A stretch of 64,000 bases of DNA from the NCBI RefSeq assembly GCF_009674685.1, contig NZ_WKJI01000001.1, positions 372,001 to 436,000 on the forward strand, given 5' to 3'. Position numbers and translations under genes: made by a program. The notes beneath the pieces were generated by a model. The model worked only from the letters and a program-made list of their open reading frames with translations, searched no databases and was not told where the DNA came from. Positions 8,649 through 15,998 of the stretch are shown in pieces. Source of the DNA: Pedobacter puniceum (GTDB taxonomy: Bacteria; Bacteroidota; Bacteroidia; Sphingobacteriales; Sphingobacteriaceae). Position 1 is the first letter of the stretch. Each line of letters starts with the position of its first letter.

Positions 8649-8972
8649 TTAGTCAACAAATGTTTCTCTAATCACACGTTTACATTCAAGTATTTCATTC
8701 TCTGTAAGCGAACCAAACTTTTTTATAATACGAATTTTATCGATTGTTCTTATTTGATCAATTACAACCCAACCTTCTTGATTATTGTGTTTTACTTTTA
8801 CTCTGGTTGGATATCTTCTGCTTGAAGAAGTCATTGGTGCAATAACAACAGTTTTTAGATTGTCATTAATTTCATTTGGTGAGATAATTACACAAGGTCG
8901 TGTTTTTTGTATTTCACTACCCAAAGTTGGGTCGAGATTAACCAAAACTATCTGATACTGTTTTATTTCCAT
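8649..8972 (-). CDS. Type II toxin, MazF/PemK family endoribonuclease
   Basis: A 107-residue protein with the CcdB/MazF fold signature: N-terminal YQIVLVNLDPTLGSEIQKTR, the core TRPCVIISPNEINDN, and VVIAPMTSS, followed by VVIDQIRTIDKIRIIKKFG. These are the strands and loops that carry the mRNA-cleaving site (the arginine of TRPCV and the threonine of PMTSS). It acts in the cytoplasm as a sequence-specific mRNA interferase in related systems. Its ATG overlaps the end of the antitoxin gene by 10 bp, the standard antitoxin-first arrangement. Length is normal for the family. Confidence 0.9.
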   Translation of the reverse strand: MEIKQYQIVLVNLDPTLGSEIQKTRPCVIISPNEINDNLKTVVIAPMTSSSRRYPTRVKVKHNNQEGWVVIDQIRTIDKIRIIKKFGSLTENEILECKRVIRETFVD

Positions 8973-9208
8973 TCTTCAAAGTTTTCATCCTCAAAAACAT
9001 CGTCTATTAGAAGCTGGTCATCACCATTTTCATGCATCTTTTGAAATGCTTTATCCCAGCCTTTACGAGGTTCAGAAATTGGGCGCAAAATGATTTGTCC
9101 TTTTTCAAGAATCAATTCTATTTTATCTGTAATGTTGTACTTTTCTAAAATTGCTTTGGTTAACCTAAGCCCCTTTGAATTTCCTATTTTAATGATTGAA
9201 ACCTCCAT
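8963..9208 (-). CDS. Antitoxin, MazE/AbrB-like DNA-binding protein
   Basis: An 81-residue protein. Residues 1-50 match the swapped-hairpin AbrB/MazE DNA-binding fold (SIIKIGNSKGLRLTKAILEK, then IELILEKGQIILRP). The C-terminal 30 residues are acidic (DDQLLIDDVFEDENFEEW), as expected of the toxin-neutralising tail. It is the first gene of the toxin-antitoxin operon, with the toxin ATG 10 bp inside its 3' end. A -7 box and a short inverted repeat just upstream suggest that the complex represses its own promoter. Confidence 0.9.
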   Translation of the reverse strand: MEVSIIKIGNSKGLRLTKAILEKYNITDKIELILEKGQIILRPISEPRKGWDKAFQKMHENGDDQLLIDDVFEDENFEEWK

Positions 9209-9228
9209 AACTATTATCTATGTAATTA

Positions 9229-9236
9229 CAAAGTTA
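9229..9236 (-). promoter_or_regulatory. -7 box of the toxin-antitoxin operon, inside a GTAAT/ATTAC inverted repeat
   Basis: On the minus strand the sequence reads TAACTTTG, a perfect TAnnTTTG box, 20 bp upstream of the antitoxin ATG; the predicted leader is about 17 nt. It is enclosed by GTAAT (9222-9226) and ATTAC (9236-9240), a candidate operator for the MazE-like protein. Confidence 0.55.
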
Positions 9237-9326
9237 TTACAAATAGTTCTATTCACAAAGTTTTTGAGGCTAACATTTTGTTAGATACCTTTTACAGCTA
9301 ATGCTTATATTGTTGTATGCATTGTA

Positions 9327-9659
9327 GGTAAACTGCGAGATGTGGACGGCTGGTTGCGTAACCGCCTGCGCTATTGCATTTGGACGGACTGGAAGAAACC
9401 CGAACGTAAAAGGAAAAACCTGATACGATTAGGAGTAGATGCCGACCATGCTTATGCATGGAGCAGGACAAGAAAAGGGGGATGGCGAATAGCCCAAAGC
9501 CCAATCCTTAATACGACCATAACTATTAAACGGTTAAAGCAAAAAGGCTACATACCCATGCTAGAGATTTACACAAAACTCAACCCATCAGTTTACGAAC
9601 CGCCGTATACGAGAACCGTACAGCCTGTCCCGATTTTTCATCGGGATACGGTGGTGTGA
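9327..9659 (+). pseudogene. Truncated group II intron reverse transcriptase/maturase (C-terminal fragment)
   Basis: About 110 codons match the far C-terminal region of bacterial intron-encoded proteins: KLRDVDGWLRNRLRYCIW, then WKKPERKRKNLIRLGV, AYAWSRTRKGGWRIAQSP and TITIKRLKQKGYIPM. Family members are usually 400-600 residues, so the reverse transcriptase domain and most of the maturase are gone; homology starts at about 9327 with no start codon of its own (GTG 9342 is only the first possible one). The last 20 codons are translated from domain V and its inserted hairpin, so they are not protein-derived. The fragment is almost certainly not functional. Confidence 0.8.
9629..9646. repeat. Short hairpin inserted into intron domain V
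   Basis: CCCGAT and ATCGGG face each other across TTTTTC/A (TCCCGAT at 9628-9634, ATCGGGA at 9640-9646). The expected domain V continues from CGTAC (9617-9621) straight to TACGGTGGT (9647-9655), so bases 9622-9646 look like an insertion. Confidence 0.5.
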
Positions 9660-9701
9660 GAGGCGCACTCTGTCAGGTTTCTGGCAGAGCCGTCTACTCG
9701 A

Positions 9702-9710
9702 TTAGCACCA
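9702..9710. repeat. Left member of a 9-bp inverted repeat flanking the TIR/NDT-like gene
   Basis: TTAGCACCA at 9702-9710 is the exact reverse complement of TGGTGCTAA at 10612-10620. The two copies bracket the 873-bp gene closely, 4 bases past its stop and 24 bases before its start. The left copy touches the intron 3' end. Confidence 0.55.
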
Positions 9711-9714
9711 GTTT

Positions 9715-10587
9715 TTATTTTTTCTTTTTTGTGTCAAGCTCGGTTATAAATTCTTTAAGAGTACTTTTTAGTTTGTCTGCACCAGAAATACTGTCTTGGT
9801 AAACAATTATTCGATAATGTCTTAAATCAAAAGGTATGTCACTCAAATTTTGTGTTAAAAGAATAACGTCCTTTGTGAGTGCATGTGCAAGCCCTAACTC
9901 ATAAAACACATTAGGATTTCTGTCAGTCAAGTCAGCAATAAGAAATTTACTTTTCTTGATATTTAGCCATATGTCATCGATGATTGGCTTTGAAGTAAAT
10001 ATCTCGTCAGCTCTTAATGGATTATACTTCAAATCCTTTAATACAACTTTGATAATGCTTTCATAAATTGGATTTAACTTATCATTAAACGGCATAATAA
10101 CAAAACATAACTTCGGGTCAATTTTAATTTCTGACTTTTCAAAAGTTGGCGATTTGTCCGGTGTTGCTATCGTAGGTGTAAGTAATTTGCTTGAAAACGC
10201 TTGCTTTATACTTTGTATTTGGTCTTCAGGCATTTTGAGTTGCTCTAGGTTTTCAACAACTTTTGATAGGTCTGTTTTTCCTTTGTCCCATCTAATAAAA
10301 TCAGTTAATGTAAGTTCTAAAACATTGAAAAATCCTTTATTGTCCTGTTTATATAAAGCATTTAAGATAAGTTGATACGCTTCTTCGTAGTCTCCAGATG
10401 GGTCAAACCCAATAAATACAACATTACTGCTATCCCTAACTGCTTTTTTTCCTTGTTCCCAGAGATTGTCAAAGTTGTGTTCAAGAGTCAAATGATTAAA
10501 GTCACTCGTTTTAAGATAACGTCCAATATTTATCCTTAGTAGGTTTGCTACTAGCGGTTTTATCTGTGGGTCTAAGTTTATTTCCAT
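9715..10587 (-). CDS. Protein with C-terminal TIR/nucleoside 2-deoxyribosyltransferase-like domain; possible defence effector
   Basis: A 290-residue soluble protein. Residues about 159-265 have the alternating fold and motifs of the nucleoside 2-deoxyribosyltransferase / TIR-like superfamily: LCFVIMPFNDKLNPIYESI, DDIWLNIKKSKFLIADLT, NPNVFYELGLAHAL with Glu230 in the position of the usual catalytic glutamate, and IPFDLRHYRIIVY. Residues 1-130 form a mainly helical module with VVFIGFDPSGDYEEAYQLIL that I cannot assign. Proteins of this type (N-terminal module plus NAD- or nucleotide-acting C-terminal domain) are frequent in bacterial defence islands. Neighbours are a toxin-antitoxin pair and an intron relic, and 9-bp inverted repeats flank it. 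Function is inferred only; a housekeeping nucleotide enzyme is less likely. Confidence 0.65.
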   Translation of the reverse strand: MEINLDPQIKPLVANLLRINIGRYLKTSDFNHLTLEHNFDNLWEQGKKAVRDSSNVVFIGFDPSGDYEEAYQLILNALYKQDNKGFFNVLELTLTDFIRWDKGKTDLSKVVENLEQLKMPEDQIQSIKQAFSSKLLTPTIATPDKSPTFEKSEIKIDPKLCFVIMPFNDKLNPIYESIIKVVLKDLKYNPLRADEIFTSKPIIDDIWLNIKKSKFLIADLTDRNPNVFYELGLAHALTKDVILLTQNLSDIPFDLRHYRIIVYQDSISGADKLKSTLKEFITELDTKKKK

Positions 10588-10611
10588 TTGTGAAGTATGT
10601 CGTTATAAAAT

Positions 10612-10620
10612 TGGTGCTAA
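10612..10620. repeat. Right member of the 9-bp inverted repeat flanking the TIR/NDT-like gene
   Basis: TGGTGCTAA, exact reverse complement of the copy at 9702-9710. Followed on the plus strand by C, so the minus strand reads GTTAGCACCA. Confidence 0.55.
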
Positions 10621-10641
10621 CTTATATATATGTGTAGTTTT

Positions 10642-10681
10642 ACTTCCGTAATACACCCAATATTGGATGTGTTACGGAAGT
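10642..10681 (+). terminator. 40-bp near-perfect palindrome, terminator-like, with no gene upstream
   Basis: The two 20-nt halves pair at 18 Watson-Crick positions, with one G-U (10652/10671) and one mismatch (10656/10667), around CAATATTG with no loop. On the plus strand it is followed by TTTTTATTTCTTTTTATTT, a terminator-like tail. No plus-strand gene precedes it, so it may be left from a lost gene or be the end of an element. Confidence 0.5.
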
Positions 10682-11120
10682 TTTTATTTCTTTTTATTTG
10701 ATAGCTTCATCATTTTAACAAAGTCGTAAAATAACTTTTTATGTTTGATTTTAATAAACAAATAGCTGTTATAGTATAAGTATTTTTCCTCTAAATTTAG
10801 GATTTATGAAAGTTAAATATTGATTTTCTCTTCGGCACTATAAGCAATAGGTAGATTTAACTTTAGCGATAAAGATATAGAATTAAATCAAAAATTCACA
10901 AAACTATAAGAACAAGAAATTACCCCAAACCCACCAAACCTGTGTAACTAAACCGGGGCGGCAGCGGTATCTTTTTGCCTTCGGTAATTTTTTGTGATAT
11001 GATTACTTTATGGCAAAAAATTTAGCAAAGCACCGGATTGGCGGTTCAAAACTGTGATGCTATTGCTTTCAAAAATTCAAAAGTAAAAATTACAAAAGTG
11101 TAGAAATCTTATTCTAAACA

Positions 11121-11153
11121 AAAAGAGGATGCCTTTTAAGAACACCCTCTTTT
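11121..11153 (-). terminator. Terminator of the membrane pyrophosphatase gene
   Basis: AAAAGAGG (11121-11128) pairs with CCTCTTTT (11146-11153), extended by two more pairs across one mismatch, 20 bases beyond the hppA stop codon on the minus strand. Confidence 0.75.
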
Positions 11154-11172
11154 CTAAAATTATTTATAACAA

Positions 11173-13413
11173 TTACTTATGCTTAAACCTATCAGCCATT
11201 CTAGGTTTTGCGCAGCATGCTTTTACCTCGCCACTTTTCATAGCGGTTTGGCAATGCTCTGTTTTGGCTTTAACCTGTGTAGTTGGTTGGGTAGCATTAA
11301 TGGCTATATAAGGTGCTATTACCAAAGATACAATAGACATTAATTTGATTAAGATATTCATAGATGGGCCAGAGGTATCTTTAAACGGATCGCCCACGGT
11401 ATCTCCAGTTACTGAAGCTTTATGTGGTTCTGATTTTTTATAGTACATTTCGCCATTGATTAAAACACCTTTCTCGAAAGATTTTTTAGCGTTATCCCAT
11501 GCGCCACCTGCGTTAGATTGGAAAATCCCCATTAATACACCTGATACGGTTACACCTGCCAATAAACCTCCCAATACCTCAGGGCCAAAAATGAAACCTA
11601 CTACAACTGGTGTAATCAATGCTATGGCACCTGGTAACATCATTTCGCGGATAGAAGCTGTAGTTGAAATGGCTACGCATTTTTCATACTCTGGCTTGGC
11701 TTTATATTCCATTATACCAGGTATCTCACGGAATTGTCTACGTACTTCTTGTACCATATCCATAGCAGCTCTTCCTACAGCTTGTATACATAATGCCGAG
11801 AAGATGAAAGGAATCATCCCACCAACAAATAAACCAGCTAAAACAGGTGCTTTGTAAATATCAATAGCTTCTATACCAGCTATACCCACAAAAGCGGCAA
11901 AAAGTGCTAATGAGGTAAGTGCGGCAGAAGCAATAGCAAAGCCTTTTCCGGTTGCTGCTGTGGTGTTACCTACGGCATCTAAATTATCGGTGCGCTCACG
12001 TACTTCTGGAGGTAATTGGCTCATCTCGGCAATACCACCAGCATTATCAGCAATTGGTCCGAAGGCATCAATAGCTAATTGCATGGCTGTAGTAGCCATC
12101 ATACCGGCAGCAGCAATAGCTACACCATATAAGCCTGCAAAGTAGTAAGATGTCATGATGCCAGCAGCTAAAACAATTATCGGGATTACGGTTGATTTCA
12201 TACCTACTGATAGGCCTGCGATAATATTAGTTGCATGTCCTGTTGATGATTGTTGTACAATAGAATCTACCGGAGCTTTGCCCATAGCGGTATAATACTC
12301 GGTAACAATACTCATGATAGTACCTACTACTAAACCCACAATAATGGCATAGAAAACATTAATACTAGAAAACTCGTAACCTCTTAGGTTTAAGGTTTCT
12401 GGCAACATCCATAAAACAATAAAATAAGACGCGATACCAGTTATCACGATAGATGACCAGTTACCTAAGTTTAGGGCGTTTTGTACGTTTGAGGTTTCGT
12501 CTTTAATGGTAACAAACCAAGTTCCGATAATAGAGAAGATGATACCTAAACCACAAATAACCATAGGTAATAATATAGGCGACATGCCACCGAAATTATC
12601 TGTAACAATGATTTCTTGTCCTAATACCATGGTTGCTAGGATGGTTGCTACATAAGAGCCAAATAAATCGGCCCCCATACCTGCAACATCACCCACATTA
12701 TCGCCTACGTTATCTGCAATGGTTGCAGGGTTACGTACATCGTCTTCAGGGATTCCGGCTTCTACTTTACCAACCAAATCTGCACCTACATCGGCAGCTT
12801 TAGTATAAATACCACCACCAACACGGGCAAAAAGCGCAATAGACTCTGCACCTAAAGAGAAACCTGTTAGTACTTCAATAGCGGTTTTTACGGTGTGCTC
12901 ACCTAAATCGGCAAACATAGAAAGAAAAACAATAAATAAGCCTCCTAAGCCTAAAACTGCTAAACCAGCAACGCCTAGCCCCATTACTGTGCCGCCTGTA
13001 AAAGAAACTTTTAAAGCTTGTTTTAAGCTAGTGCGAGCAGCATGTGTTGTTCTTACGTTTGCTTTTGTAGCTACACGCATACCGATATAACCTGCTGTTG
13101 CAGAGAAAACTGCACCAATAACAAAGGCAATAGAAATAATCCAGCTAGAGTGTATTTCTTTTCCGTTAACTTCATGTATAGAGCCCGAGTATGCTAAAAG
13201 AATACCTGCAAATAATACGAAGATGCTTAATACTCTCCATTCGGCTTTTAAGAATGCCATAGCACCATCTGCTATGTAGCCAGCAAGTTCGGTCATTTTT
13301 TCATCTCCTGAAGGCTGTTTAGATACCCAAATGGATTTAGAAATCATCACGAGAATACCAATAAGTCCTAATATTGGTACAACATAAATTAAATTAGTTT
13401 GTAAGAAGTCCAT
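11173..13413 (-). CDS. hppA: Membrane-bound ion-translocating pyrophosphatase
   Basis: A 746-residue, about 16-helix membrane enzyme that hydrolyses pyrophosphate and pumps Na+ and/or H+ across the inner membrane. The pyrophosphate-binding loop [18 protein letters not shown] and the following [18 protein letters not shown] are intact, as is the C-terminal [14 protein letters not shown] with its acidic and lysine-rich surroundings. [10 protein letters not shown] has alanine where K+-independent enzymes have lysine, which indicates the K+-dependent class; that class contains all known Na+ pumps. The last 35 residues after the final helix ([19 protein letters not shown]) are an unusual cysteine- and lysine-rich tail. 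Single gene with its own -7 box and terminator. Confidence 0.96.
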   Translation of the reverse strand: MDFLQTNLIYVVPILGLIGILVMISKSIWVSKQPSGDEKMTELAGYIADGAMAFLKAEWRVLSIFVLFAGILLAYSGSIHEVNGKEIHSSWIISIAFVIGAVFSATAGYIGMRVATKANVRTTHAARTSLKQALKVSFTGGTVMGLGVAGLAVLGLGGLFIVFLSMFADLGEHTVKTAIEVLTGFSLGAESIALFARVGGGIYTKAADVGADLVGKVEAGIPEDDVRNPATIADNVGDNVGDVAGMGADLFGSYVATILATMVLGQEIIVTDNFGGMSPILLPMVICGLGIIFSIIGTWFVTIKDETSNVQNALNLGNWSSIVITGIASYFIVLWMLPETLNLRGYEFSSINVFYAIIVGLVVGTIMSIVTEYYTAMGKAPVDSIVQQSSTGHATNIIAGLSVGMKSTVIPIIVLAAGIMTSYYFAGLYGVAIAAAGMMATTAMQLAIDAFGPIADNAGGIAEMSQLPPEVRERTDNLDAVGNTTAATGKGFAIASAALTSLALFAAFVGIAGIEAIDIYKAPVLAGLFVGGMIPFIFSALCIQAVGRAAMDMVQEVRRQFREIPGIMEYKAKPEYEKCVAISTTASIREMMLPGAIALITPVVVGFIFGPEVLGGLLAGVTVSGVLMGIFQSNAGGAWDNAKKSFEKGVLINGEMYYKKSEPHKASVTGDTVGDPFKDTSGPSMNILIKLMSIVSLVIAPYIAINATQPTTQVKAKTEHCQTAMKSGEVKACCAKPRMADRFKHK

Positions 13414-13459
13414 ACATGTAATCGCTTTTTTTTTTTAATGGTTTATAATTGTATAATCT

Positions 13460-13467
13460 CAAATTTA
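13460..13467 (-). promoter_or_regulatory. -7 box of hppA
   Basis: The minus strand reads TAAATTTG, a perfect TAnnTTTG, 46 bp upstream of the hppA start codon. A leader of about 43 nt is predicted. Confidence 0.5.
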
Positions 13468-13624
13468 GCAGGGTATTTCATAAAAGCAAATTTTTAAGGA
13501 TAATATTATGTTTCAGGAGGTTAGTTTTTATTTTATTTATTGAGTTTGGTAGTTTTTGTAAGGCAAGTTTAATGTTCAAAAGAACTTCCTAAATATCTAC
13601 CATTAGGAGGCTTTCTATTTTATA

Positions 13625-13673
13625 CTCTTAACTTCGATCATCGGGCATCAGACATCAGACATCATACTTTCTA
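13625..13673. repeat. Degenerate heptanucleotide tandem repeat
   Basis: Read in steps of seven the stretch gives CTCTTAA, CTTCGAT, CATCGGG, CATCAGA, CATCAGA, CATCATA, CTTTCTA. The core at 13639-13666 has four closely similar units, two of them identical. Confidence 0.7.
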
Positions 13674-13736
13674 ATTTTACCTTTCCATTATCATTAAATA
13701 AAATCAACTATATTTAAAATTATAAATAGTTAAAAT

Positions 13737-15185
13737 ATGCAAGAAACCACCATGAAAAGAGAGTTAGGCCTTCTAGACTCAACCATGATTGTAGCGGGCT
13801 CTATGATAGGCTCAGGGATATTTTTAGTAAGTTCTGATATCGCTAGACAAGTAGGCTCTCCCGGTATTATTCTGTTGATTTGGCTTATTACAGGTGTTAT
13901 TACCTTAATAGCAGCTTTAAGCTATGGCGAGTTGGCTGGTATGATGCCACAAGCAGGCGGTCAATATGTTTATTTAAAAGAGGCTTATAATCCTATGATA
14001 GGTTTTCTTTTTGGATGGACAGTTTTTACGGTTATACAAACCGGAATTATTGCTGCTGTAGCCATTGCATTTGCCAAATACACTGCAGAAATTATTCCCT
14101 TTTTTGATCAAAGAAATATTTTATTCAGTTTAGGAGGCTTTAGTTTAAATCATACGCAATTGTTGGCCATTGTTATGATATGCTTTTTAACTTTCATCAA
14201 CCTGCAAGGGGTAAAAAGTGCCAAAGTTGTACAAACAATTTTTACTATTGCAAAGCTTTTGGCTTTGCTAGGACTCATTATCGCTGGTATTTATGTGGGT
14301 TTAAATAGCGAGGCTTTCTTTTCTAATTTGGATAATTTTTGGACTCCCTACCAAACTAAAGTGAACGAGGATGGAACAATTTCTACCGAGTTGCTTGGTG
14401 GTGTTTTACTTTTTGGAGCTATGGGTGCAGCTATGGTGGGTTCTTTATTTTCATCAGATACTTGGAACAACATTACTTATATAGCTGGTGAAGTAAAAAA
14501 TCCAGAAAAGAATATTCCATTGAGTTTACTGTTTGGAACTTTAATCGTAACCATATTATATATCTTAGCCAATGTAGCTTATTTGATGCTATTACCTGTT
14601 AGTGGTTCGCCAGATGGCGCAACAGTTTTAGAACGCGGAATCATGTTTGCCTCACAAGATAGGGTAGGTACAGCCGCGGCTTCTGTTATTTTTGGAAGTG
14701 CGGCAGCAGCTATTATGGCTCTCTTAATTATGGTTTCTACTTTTGGTTGTAACAATGGTTTAATACTTTCTGGTGCTAGATTGTATTATGCAATGGCTCA
14801 AGATGGTGTGTTTTTCAAGAGAGCAGCAACTTTAAATAAAAAAGATGTACCGGGTTTTGCACTTATTCTACAGGCTTTTTGGGCTGCTTTGTTATGTTTA
14901 TCAGGCACATACGGCCAGCTTTTAGACTATAGCGTTTTCTCTGCTTTACTATTTTATATTATTACCATTGCTGGGATATTTATTTTAAGGATAAAAAGAC
15001 CAGATTGGAAAAGACCTTACAAAGCTTTTGGTTATCCTTTTTTACCTGCGCTATATATACTTTTAGCTTCTGCTATTTGTATTGATTTATTGATTTACAA
15101 ACCAGATACCTGCGGCTGGGGTTTAGGAATAGTTGTTTTAGGAATTCCAGTTTATTATGTTTGGAAATATTTTGATAAGAAATAA
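13737..15185 (+). CDS. APC superfamily amino acid permease (LAT/SteT-like)
   Basis: A 482-residue transporter with about 12 membrane helices. Helix 1 carries STMIVAGSMIGSGIFLVSSD (about 15-34), the substrate-binding GSGIF turn of the family; ALSYGELAGMMPQAGGQYVYL follows as the third-helix signature. Compared with the permease at 2457-3920 it is a different subgroup, closer to heterodimeric-type LAT and bacterial SteT-like exchangers. The substrate is unknown, probably a neutral amino acid. It starts at ATG 13737; a second in-frame ATG five codons on is possible. The TlpA-like gene follows after 14 bp, probably in the same transcript. Confidence 0.88.
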   Translation: MQETTMKRELGLLDSTMIVAGSMIGSGIFLVSSDIARQVGSPGIILLIWLITGVITLIAALSYGELAGMMPQAGGQYVYLKEAYNPMIGFLFGWTVFTVIQTGIIAAVAIAFAKYTAEIIPFFDQRNILFSLGGFSLNHTQLLAIVMICFLTFINLQGVKSAKVVQTIFTIAKLLALLGLIIAGIYVGLNSEAFFSNLDNFWTPYQTKVNEDGTISTELLGGVLLFGAMGAAMVGSLFSSDTWNNITYIAGEVKNPEKNIPLSLLFGTLIVTILYILANVAYLMLLPVSGSPDGATVLERGIMFASQDRVGTAAASVIFGSAAAAIMALLIMVSTFGCNNGLILSGARLYYAMAQDGVFFKRAATLNKKDVPGFALILQAFWAALLCLSGTYGQLLDYSVFSALLFYIITIAGIFILRIKRPDWKRPYKAFGYPFLPALYILLASAICIDLLIYKPDTCGWGLGIVVLGIPVYYVWKYFDKK

Positions 15186-15199
15186 ACAAAGCCTAACCT

Positions 15200-15913
15200 A
15201 TGAAAAAACTTTTATTTATTGTGGCGATAGCTTTTGCTAACGCTAAAGGATTTGCGCAAACCGAAACACCAAAAACTAATTTGCCTGCTGTTACCAGAGA
15301 AATTATAGTGGTAGATTCTACAGGCCTGCCTTATTCTACAGAATATTGGAATAAAGCAGTAAAATCTGGTAAATATAAGTTAGAACGCATGTATGAAATG
15401 GGACAGCAACCCAAATTTCTACTGAAGCAGCTAACAGAAGAAGAACTAGATGAGAGGTTAGATAAATCTCTAAGACCCCGCTTAAGTAAGTGTTTTAAAG
15501 ATGGAGACACCTTTAAATATTCTAATTTAACAGATATTACTGGTAAGAAAATAGCGGCTAAAGACTTAGTAGGAAAGATATTAGTGATAAATTTTTGGTT
15601 TATCGCTTGCCCACCATGCAGGCAAGAAATACCAGAGTTGAATGATTTGGTTAAGAAATTTGCCAATGAAAAAGATGTAGTTTTTGTAGCCGTTGCTCTA
15701 GATAAAGCTGAGCAAATTGAAAACTTCTTAAAACTATTTCCTTTTAATTATACCCAAGTTCCAGATGCGAGGTATTATGCTGAGAAATTTGGCGTTACCC
15801 AATATCCCACCCACGTTATTATAGATAGAAACGCTAAAGTAAGTTATCATTCTGTTGGCGGTGGTGCGGTTAATACTTATTGGTTAAAGAAAACCATCAA
15901 GGGCTTATTATGA
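15200..15913 (+). CDS. Periplasmic TlpA-like thiol:disulfide oxidoreductase
   Basis: A 237-residue exported protein. Residues 1-20 form a signal peptide (MKKLLFIVAIAFANAKGFAQ, cleaved after the AQ). The thioredoxin-like domain occupies about 100-237 with the redox motif FIACPPCRQEIPEL, cysteines 137 and 140, and a cis-proline loop TQYPTHVII. The segment between (21-100) contains VDSTGLPYSTEYWNKAVKSG and has no clear family. It likely reduces or isomerises disulfides in the periplasm. It lies 14 bp after the permease gene. Confidence 0.88.
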   Translation: MKKLLFIVAIAFANAKGFAQTETPKTNLPAVTREIIVVDSTGLPYSTEYWNKAVKSGKYKLERMYEMGQQPKFLLKQLTEEELDERLDKSLRPRLSKCFKDGDTFKYSNLTDITGKKIAAKDLVGKILVINFWFIACPPCRQEIPELNDLVKKFANEKDVVFVAVALDKAEQIENFLKLFPFNYTQVPDARYYAEKFGVTQYPTHVIIDRNAKVSYHSVGGGAVNTYWLKKTIKGLL

Positions 15914-15968
15914 TTCTCATCTTGATATCATCTATGATATAATCTCATTATAATCCATACATAATTGT

Positions 15969-15976
15969 TAATTTTG
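15969..15976 (+). promoter_or_regulatory. -7 box of the agu operon
   Basis: TAATTTTG fits TAnnTTTG perfectly and lies 22 bp before the aguB ATG, predicting a leader of about 19 nt. Confidence 0.5.
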
Positions 15977-15998
15977 CGGCCGATTAATAATCTGTGGA

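Larger units (their letters stand above)
9327..9703 (+). mobile_element. 3' remnant of a group II intron (maturase C-terminus, domains V and VI)
   Basis: The stretch begins inside the intron-encoded protein, continues past its stop codon and ends with RNA-domain signatures. Domain V is recognisable as ACCGCCGTATACG (9599-9611) pairing with TACGGTGGT (9647-9655). Domain VI is a 9-bp stem (9668-9676 with 9681-9689, one G-U pair) followed by CTACTCGAT, a typical intron 3' end with a candidate branch-point A. The reverse transcriptase, domain X and RNA domains I-IV are absent, so it cannot move by itself. A 25-base segment carrying TCCCGAT/ATCGGGA interrupts domain V. The exact 3' boundary is uncertain by 1-2 bases. 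It points opposite to the genes on both sides. Confidence 0.75.
10588..11172. other. Gene-free accessory stretch
   Basis: 585 bp without a believable coding region on either strand; the longest frames are 10-20 codons. It holds the right 9-bp inverted repeat (10612-10620), a 40-bp palindrome (10642-10681), an AT-rich section, a locally GC-richer patch around 10949-10985 (GGGGCGGCAGCGGTATC) that looks foreign to its surroundings, and the pyrophosphatase terminator at 11121-11153. No tRNA or IS end could be recognised. Confidence 0.6.
13414..13736. other. Intergenic stretch with divergent promoter region and heptad repeats
   Basis: 323 bp between the divergent hppA and permease genes, without coding potential. 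It contains the hppA -7 box (13460-13467) and a 7-bp-period degenerate repeat (13625-13673). A box resembling -7, TATATTTA, lies at about 13710, upstream of the permease gene. Confidence 0.6.

Noticed and set aside
9298-9504. 68-codon minus-strand frame opposite the intron maturase fragment
   Set aside because: The plus strand shows clear maturase homology; the antisense translation has no recognisable feature.
11030-11060. tRNA-like T-loop (GGCGGTTCAAAAC)
   Set aside because: No acceptor stem, D arm or anticodon arm can be drawn around it; the loop lacks the usual closing C residues. No other tRNA or rRNA was found in the window.
8649-11172. Insertion sequence or prophage as carrier of the accessory island
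   Set aside because: No transposase, integrase or phage gene, and no clear direct repeats at the borders; only the intron relic is a recognisable mobile element.
11456-13090. Several plus-strand frames of 60-130 codons inside hppA
   Set aside because: They are antisense shadows of a long, alanine- and glycine-rich coding gene; proline-rich translations and no conserved features.
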